Positions 5,431 through 10,155 of a DNA stretch of 10,155 bases are shown one piece after another; the first letter of the stretch is position 1; every line of letters starts with the position of its first letter. Below the pieces are notes generated by a model that saw only the letters and a list, made by a program, of their open reading frames with translations, was not told the origin of the DNA and ran no database searches. The stretch is from Alphaproteobacteria bacterium. GTDB taxonomy: Bacteria > Pseudomonadota > Alphaproteobacteria > Sphingomonadales > Sphingomonadaceae. Made by a program: the position numbers and the translations under genes. The DNA lies in NCBI GenBank assembly GCA_005882415.1, contig VBAE01000057.1:1-10155 (forward strand), given 5' to 3'.

Positions 5431-5475
5431 TGACAGTCACTCCGTGGGTGGGGGCAAATAGTAACTGTCCCCGCC
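5429..5475. repeat. GTGACAGTCAC palindrome plus ggggcaaatagtaactgtcccc element
   Basis: AGTGACAGTCACT (5429-5441, palindromic around the central A) overlaps the stop of the zinc-ribbon gene. At 5451-5472 lies an imperfect inverted sequence bounded by GGGG and CCCC (ggggcaaatag, then taactgtcccc). From memory, the second is a common REP-like sequence in proteobacteria, possibly mobilised by RAYT (TnpA-REP) transposases. It sits between the convergent zinc-ribbon and hybrid kinase genes. No T-run terminator is seen. Confidence 0.6.
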
Positions 5476-7527
5476 GCTTTCAGGTGGGAATTTAGCTACT
5501 CCGCGGCTTCGGCTACTCCGGCGGCGGAGGCGTGGGGGGCGGGGCTGTCGGCGACGGCCGAGGCGATGGCGTCGCCGAGCTGGGCGGGGGTGAAGGGTTT
5601 CAAGAGGACCTGGACGTCGTCGGGGCGCCGGGCGATCGAGCCGGCTTCGGCATAGCCGGTGATGAGGATCGCAGGCAGGCCCGCGATCGCGTTGCGCGCC
5701 TGGCGGATGACCTCGGTGCCGGCGATGTGCGGTATCGCATAGTCGCTGATCAGGACGTCGGCCGGCTTCGACCACCTCATGGCCGAGATCGTGGAGGAGC
5801 GCCGCCGTCGTCTGGCGCACCCCTTCATGGTCGTCGACCAAGAGGATCCTGAGCGACCGCGCCGGGGGGCCATGCTCGGCCCGCTCCTGCGGACGCTCGC
5901 CGGCCGGCGCGGCCTCGCGCAGCCCGCGCGGAAGCCAGATTTCGGCGCGTGTGCCCTTGCCGACCGTGCTCGCGATCTGGAAGGCGCCGCCCGATTGCTT
6001 GGCGAAGCCGTAGACCATCGACAGGCCAAGGCCGGTCCCTTTGCCGACGTCCTTGGTGGTGAAGAAGGGCTCCATCACCTGCTCGAGCACTTCAGGGGCG
6101 ATGCCGGAGCCGGTGTCGGAGACGGCCAAGACGACATATTCGCCGCCGCCGAGGCCGGGGTGGTCGTCGGGGCCGGCGAGGCGGTTCTCCGCCCGAACCG
6201 AGATGGTGCCGCCGTCGGGCATCGCGTCGCGGGCGTTGATGATGAGGTTCATCAAGGCGAGCTCGAGCTGCGCCTGGTCGGCATAGGCGCACCACAGGCC
6301 CTCGCCGATGTCCCAGTCGAGCTCGACCAGGCCGCCGAGCGTATGAGCGAGGAGCTCGGTGACCGCGGTGGCGAGCGCCTCGATCTCGACGCAGGCGGGC
6401 TGGAGCTGCTGGCGGCGGGCGAAGGCGAGCAGGCGGCGGACCAGGTCCGAGCCCTGCTCGGCGGCGCGGCGGGTCATGCTGAGGATCTTGAGCTGGTCCT
6501 CGTCGAGCGCGATCCGCCGCTCGATCAGGCCGAGGCCGCCGAGGACAGCTGCGAGGAGGTTGTTGAAATCGTGGGCGATGCCGCCGGTGAGCTTGCCGAT
6601 CGCGTCCATCTTGCGCGCCTGGACGAGCTGGCTTTCCAGATCCTTGCGGTCGGTGATGTCGAGCAGGGTGCCGGCATATTCGATCGGCTGGCCCTGCGCG
6701 TCGCGAAGCAAAACGGCCTGGTCGAGGAAGTGGCGATACTGGCCGTCGGCGCATTGCCAGCGATATTCGACCGCGAGCGAGCGGCCGTCGCGGCGCCCGG
6801 CGAGGGCGGAGACGACCCGGTCGCGGTCGTCCGGGTGGAGGCGGTCGATCCACAGAGCGGGCGAGGCCTGGATCTCCTCGAACCGGTAGCCGGTCAAGGC
6901 GCAGAGATTGCCGCTGACCAGCTTGGGCGCGCGCGGCGAGGCGTCGAGCGCTTCGAGGTAAAGGACGATCGGAAGCGACTGGATGATCGCACCCTGCCGC
7001 TGCTCGGCGAGCCGAAGCTCCCGCTCGGCCCGAAGCCGCTCGTCATTGGCCCGCAAATTCGCGTCGAGCAGCGCCTGCTCGGCGGCGGCCTTGCGCTGGA
7101 TCTCCTTGGTCATCGCGAACAGGTCGACGAACACGGCGACCTTGGAGCGCAGGACCACCGGATCGACCGGTTTGAACACGTAATCGACCGCGCCCATCGA
7201 ATAGCCGCGGATGAGGTGCTCGGTTTCCTTGTTGACCGCGGAGAGGAAGACGATCGGAATCCGCTTGGTCTGCTCGCGGTTGCGGATGATCTGGGCGGTC
7301 TCGTAGCCGTCCATGCCGGGCATGTAGACGTCGAGCAGGATGACCGCGAACTCGCCCTTCAGCAGGTGCCGAAGCGCCTCCTCGCCGGAGCGCGCCTCGA
7401 CGACCTCGCCGATATCCTCGAGCACCGTCTTGATGGCGAGGAGATTGTTGCCGTCGTCGTCGACGACGAGCACGCGCGGCCGCTCGGACGGCAGTTCAGG
7501 AACGGGGACAGGGGTGGTTGCAGTCAC
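5437..7527 (-). CDS. Hybrid histidine kinase (REC-PAS-HisKA-HATPase-REC) with broken terminal receiver
   Basis: Soluble two-component kinase; phosphorelay from His to receiver Asp. Domains: receiver REC1 at about 18-138 (VLVVDDDG, phospho-acceptor D66, K119); a helical linker 140-178; PAS 183-297 (GYRFEEI, HPDDR, ITDRKDLE); HisKA with GGIAHDFNNLL (H319); HATPase with N427/N431, DTGSGIAP (471-478) and GKGTGLGL (495-502). A second receiver begins at 560 (ILLVDD, 561-566) but after VVEA (585-588) the frame changes. The true receiver continuation (ADVLISDYAIPHIAGTEVI, with GLPAILITGYAE and LLKPFT) lies in another frame at 5496-5762. So residues from about 589 to 696 are frameshift product, and the original end is probably 5496. 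The start is GTG at 7527, directly after the TAA of the upstream kinase, so the two are coupled. REC1 and the kinase core look intact, so partial function is possible. Confidence 0.8.
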   Translation of the reverse strand: MTATTPVPVPELPSERPRVLVVDDDGNNLLAIKTVLEDIGEVVEARSGEEALRHLLKGEFAVILLDVYMPGMDGYETAQIIRNREQTKRIPIVFLSAVNKETEHLIRGYSMGAVDYVFKPVDPVVLRSKVAVFVDLFAMTKEIQRKAAAEQALLDANLRANDERLRAERELRLAEQRQGAIIQSLPIVLYLEALDASPRAPKLVSGNLCALTGYRFEEIQASPALWIDRLHPDDRDRVVSALAGRRDGRSLAVEYRWQCADGQYRHFLDQAVLLRDAQGQPIEYAGTLLDITDRKDLESQLVQARKMDAIGKLTGGIAHDFNNLLAAVLGGLGLIERRIALDEDQLKILSMTRRAAEQGSDLVRRLLAFARRQQLQPACVEIEALATAVTELLAHTLGGLVELDWDIGEGLWCAYADQAQLELALMNLIINARDAMPDGGTISVRAENRLAGPDDHPGLGGGEYVVLAVSDTGSGIAPEVLEQVMEPFFTTKDVGKGTGLGLSMVYGFAKQSGGAFQIASTVGKGTRAEIWLPRGLREAAPAGERPQERAEHGPPARSLRILLVDDHEGVRQTTAALLHDLGHEVVEAGRRPDQRLCDTAHRRHRGHPPGAQRDRGPACDPHHRLCRSRLDRPAPRRRPGPLETLHPRPARRRHRLGRRRQPRPPRLRRRSSRSRGVAKFPPESGGDSYYLPPPTE
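5496..5762 (-). pseudogene. Second half of the terminal receiver, out of frame
   Basis: In this frame the translation reads ADVLISDYAIPHIAGTEVI (phospho-acceptor Asp in VLISDY), ILITGYAE and VLLKPFTPAQL: the third strand, the T/S strand and the conserved Lys-Pro of a CheY-like receiver. It ends at TAG (5496-5498) with AEAAE, the same C-terminal residues as the neighbouring kinase. The first part of the receiver (ILLVDDHEGVRQT to VVEA) is in the main kinase frame just upstream. Compared with REC1 of the same protein (VVEA, 16 residues, VILLD), about 14 residues of alpha-2 are missing at 5760-5766, at a gccg-gccg microhomology. This fits an out-of-frame deletion of about 41 or 43 bases, or an assembly error. 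Confidence 0.75.
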
Positions 7528-10155
7528 TTACTCCGCCGCCTCCGCCGCTGTTCCGGCAAGCGGCCGGGTCGCCTCGCGGGCCCGGCCGATCCACACCCGG
7601 AGGAGGGCGAGCAGAAGGTCGATATCCACGGGCTTCGCGATATAGTCGGACGCGCCGGCGTCGAGGCATTTCTGCCGGTCGCCCTTCATCGCCTTGGCGG
7701 TGACCGCGATCAGCGGCACCTCGGCGAGCGCCGGGCGCTTCCGGATCTGCTGCATCGTCTCATAGCCGTCCATCTCCGGCATCATGATGTCGATGAGGCC
7801 GATGTCGATCCCCGGAGTCTGTTCGAGGATGACGATTCCGTCCTTGCCGCGCTCGGCGTGAAGGACCTCGACTCCGTAGCTCTCGAGCACGCTGGTCAGG
7901 GAATAGATGTTCCGGATGTCGTCGTCGACGATCAGGATCTTGGCGCCTGCGAGCTCGGGCACCGGCCGGACGATCGGCGCCGGCGCCTCGCCCGGCTCGG
8001 GGACGAGGTGCACGAGGGGCGGGGCCGAGCGGACATGCTCGGCGAGCTTGCCGAACACGTCGGAGAGCGCCTCCTGGTCGGCCGGCTTCTCGGTCACGCC
8101 GAACGCGCCCATGCCGAGGGCGGAGGACAATTTGTCGGCGCCGGAGATGACGTGGATCGGCACGTGCCGGGTCTGCGGGTCGTGCTTCAGGAGATCGAGA
8201 AGCACGAAGCCGTCGATGTCCGAGAGGCCGAGATCGAGGGTGATCGCATTGGGCTGGAGCTTGCGCGCCATCGCCAGCGTGCCCGCCCCGGCGGTCGAGA
8301 CGACGCCCTTCAGCCCCGCCTCGCGGGCGAGATCGAGCAGGATGGACGCGAAGGCCGCGTCGTCCTCGACGATCAGCACGAACGGATCGTCGCCGAGCAC
8401 GTCGCGGTCGTCGGTGACTTCGAAGCCGGTCGGGAGGGCCGAGGCGATGGTCGCCCCGGTATTCTCGTAGCGGGCGCTGGTGCCGCCGAGCGCGGCGGTG
8501 GGCGCGACCGCCTGGAGCGGCACGAACAGGGTGAAGGTCGAGCCTTCGCCCGGCTTCGAGCGCACCTGGAGCTCGCCGCCCAGCAGGCGTGCGATCTCGC
8601 GGCTGATCGAGAGGCCGAGGCCGGTGCCGCCATATTTGCGGCTGGTGGTGCCGTCCGCCTGCTGGAACGCCTCGAAGATCAGCTTCTGCTTGTCCTCGGG
8701 AATGCCGATGCCGGTGTCGGTGACCGAAATCCCGATCGCCCGCTCGGCGCCGCGAAGCACCGGGTGGCTCGGGCTCCAGCCGCCGGTCGCCGTCTGCACC
8801 GCGAGGGTGACGCTGCCATGGGCGGTGAACTTGAACGCGTTCGAGAGGAGGTTGAGCACGACCTGCTGAAGCCTCTTCTCGTCGGTGCGGATCGTCGCCG
8901 GCAGGCTCGAGTCGAACTCGACGTTGAAATCGAGATTCTTGTCGGCCGCGAGCTGGCGGAAGGTCCGCTCCATATGCTGCTTCAGGGTCCGCATCGGCAT
9001 CTCGCCGACCTCGATCGAGACGGTGCCCGATTCGATCTTGGAGAGGTCGAGGATGTCGTTGATCAGGCTCAACAGGTCCGAGCCCGCCGAGTGGATGGTG
9101 CGGGCGAACTCGACCTGCTTGTCGTTCAGATTGCCCTGCGGGTTGTCCGACAGCAGCTTCGACAGGATGAGCAGCGAATTCAGCGGCGTGCGAAGCTCGT
9201 GCGACATGTTGGCGAGGAATTCGGACTTGTACTTGGAGGTGAGGGCGAGCTGCTCGGCCTTCTCCTCCACCGCCCGGCGCGCCATCTCGATCTCGATGTT
9301 CTTGGCTTCGACCTGCTTCTTCTCGTTCTCGAGGAGCTGGGCCTTTTCCTGAAGCTCCTCGTTGGTCGCGTGCAGCTCCTCCTGCTTGGTGGTGAGCTCG
9401 GTCTGGCGGGCCTGGAGCTCCTGGGTGAGGAGCTGGGACTGCTTCAGAAGGCCCTCGGTCCGCATGGTCGCGGCGATCGTGTTCAACACGATGCCGATCG
9501 ATTCCATCAGCTGGTCGAGGAAGGTCTGGTGGGTCTCGTTGAACTCGCTGAACGAGGCCAATTCGATCACCGCCTTCACGTCGTCCTCGAACAAAGCGGG
9601 GAGGATGTTGATATTGGCGGGGGCGGAATGGCCGAGGCCCGAGCCGATGCGGATGAAGTCGCCCGGCACCTGCTTGAGGAGGATCGGCCGGCGGTCGGCC
9701 GCCGCCTGGCCGACCAGGCCTTCGCGGAGCCTGAACTCGCGCTTCAGCTCGTCGACGCTCTCCGCGCCGTAGCTTGCGACCAGCTCGAGCTTCGATTCCT
9801 CTTCCTCGCGCTTGGTGACGTAGAAGACGCCATATTGGGCGTTCACCAGCGGCGCGAGCTCGGACATGATCAGGTTCGACACGGTCGCGAGATCGCGTTC
9901 GCCCTGGAGCATGCGCGAGAAGCGGGCGAGGTTGGTCTTGAGCCAATCCTGCTCGGCATTCTTGAGCGTCTGATCCTTGAGGTTGCGGATCATCTCGTTG
10001 ATCGTGTCCTTGAGCGCCGCCATCTCGCCCGAGGCTTCCACCGCGATCGACCGGGTAAGATCGCCCTTGGTGACCGCGGTCGCCACGTCGGCGATCGAGC
10101 GGACCTGGTTGGTCAGGTTGGCGGCGAGCTGGTTCACGTTGTCGGTGAGGTCGCG
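7528..10155 (-). CDS. Multi-HAMP/GAF hybrid histidine kinase with two receivers; 5' end outside window
   Basis: The frame is open to the right edge (RDLTDNV precedes the visible NQLAANLTN), so the gene is cut. Residue numbers count from the internal GTG codon at 10135-10137. Domains: HAMP (about 1-55, with TKGDLTRSIAVEASGEMAAL); GAF 78-222; a long coiled coil 225-300 (ELQARQTELTTKQEELHAT); HisKA with SHELRTP (H313); HATPase with N433, DTGIGIP (474-480), GGTGLGLS (503-510); REC1 586-700 (IVEDD, D635, K684); REC2 733-850 (ILIVDDD, D783, K835). All catalytic residues seen are present. Family members carry long runs of HAMP repeats and are often over 1,500 residues; here at least one HAMP is visible. 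It heads the operon and its TAA abuts the GTG of the next kinase. The signal is unknown; a role in a general stress or multi-step phosphorelay is inference. Confidence 0.9.
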   Translation of the reverse strand, partial: RDLTDNVNQLAANLTNQVRSIADVATAVTKGDLTRSIAVEASGEMAALKDTINEMIRNLKDQTLKNAEQDWLKTNLARFSRMLQGERDLATVSNLIMSELAPLVNAQYGVFYVTKREEEESKLELVASYGAESVDELKREFRLREGLVGQAAADRRPILLKQVPGDFIRIGSGLGHSAPANINILPALFEDDVKAVIELASFSEFNETHQTFLDQLMESIGIVLNTIAATMRTEGLLKQSQLLTQELQARQTELTTKQEELHATNEELQEKAQLLENEKKQVEAKNIEIEMARRAVEEKAEQLALTSKYKSEFLANMSHELRTPLNSLLILSKLLSDNPQGNLNDKQVEFARTIHSAGSDLLSLINDILDLSKIESGTVSIEVGEMPMRTLKQHMERTFRQLAADKNLDFNVEFDSSLPATIRTDEKRLQQVVLNLLSNAFKFTAHGSVTLAVQTATGGWSPSHPVLRGAERAIGISVTDTGIGIPEDKQKLIFEAFQQADGTTSRKYGGTGLGLSISREIARLLGGELQVRSKPGEGSTFTLFVPLQAVAPTAALGGTSARYENTGATIASALPTGFEVTDDRDVLGDDPFVLIVEDDAAFASILLDLAREAGLKGVVSTAGAGTLAMARKLQPNAITLDLGLSDIDGFVLLDLLKHDPQTRHVPIHVISGADKLSSALGMGAFGVTEKPADQEALSDVFGKLAEHVRSAPPLVHLVPEPGEAPAPIVRPVPELAGAKILIVDDDIRNIYSLTSVLESYGVEVLHAERGKDGIVILEQTPGIDIGLIDIMMPEMDGYETMQQIRKRPALAEVPLIAVTAKAMKGDRQKCLDAGASDYIAKPVDIDLLLALLRVWIGRAREATRPLAGTAAEAAE

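Noticed and set aside
1710..5441. Integron cassette array, with the palindromes as attC sites
   Set aside because: The repeats lack the attC core sites (GTTRRRY and its partner), are only 11-26 bases long, sit on both sides of genes of both orientations, and no integrase is seen.
7760..9946. Minus-strand open frame of 728 codons in a second frame over the multi-HAMP kinase
   Set aside because: Arg/Pro/Gly-rich translation typical of a frame shadow in high-GC DNA; the kinase frame has all catalytic motifs.

Overview
The window looks like a high-GC alphaproteobacterial chromosome, most likely a sphingomonad. This is inference from three things: the Lpd sequence type, the multi-HAMP hybrid kinase, and a 'cgcaaagacgc' inverted repeat of a kind I associate with sphingomonad intergenic DNA. 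No rRNA, tRNA, CRISPR array or transposase gene was seen.

Layout. Bases 1-804 hold the C-terminal 57% or so of dihydrolipoyl dehydrogenase (lpdA), entering from the left. Behind it lies a gene-free stretch with an inverted repeat (835-945) and a decayed second copy of the lpdA 3' end (962-1050). From about 1136 to 3522 come three plus-strand orphan genes, less GC-rich in the first part than the flanks. The first has lost its N-terminus to a one-base frameshift; the other two are unrecognised. The gaps around them carry the palindrome GTGAC-N-GTCAC, single, paired or as a tandem array, and it returns at 3583 and 5430.

Bases 4803-3651 are a tight minus-strand pair: a ComF-like phosphoribosyltransferase followed, 4 bases later, by a SLOG (DprA/LOG/YspA-like) Rossmann protein. 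Both keep the motifs of nucleotide chemistry and they are the best candidate here for a little-described two-gene system. Opposite them, a small zinc-ribbon protein with one C-terminal membrane helix (5098-5430) reads rightwards.

The right half (5437-10155) is a minus-strand signalling operon. The upstream gene is a multi-HAMP/GAF/HisKA/HATPase/REC/REC hybrid kinase, cut by the window edge. Its TAA stop directly abuts the GTG start of a second hybrid kinase (REC-PAS-HisKA-HATPase-REC). The terminal receiver of that second kinase is broken: about 14 residues of its alpha-2 region appear deleted, together with a frameshift, so the rest of the receiver is in another frame.

Overall, core metabolism (lpdA) and two-component signalling flank an accessory stretch of orphan genes, repeats and decayed sequence.
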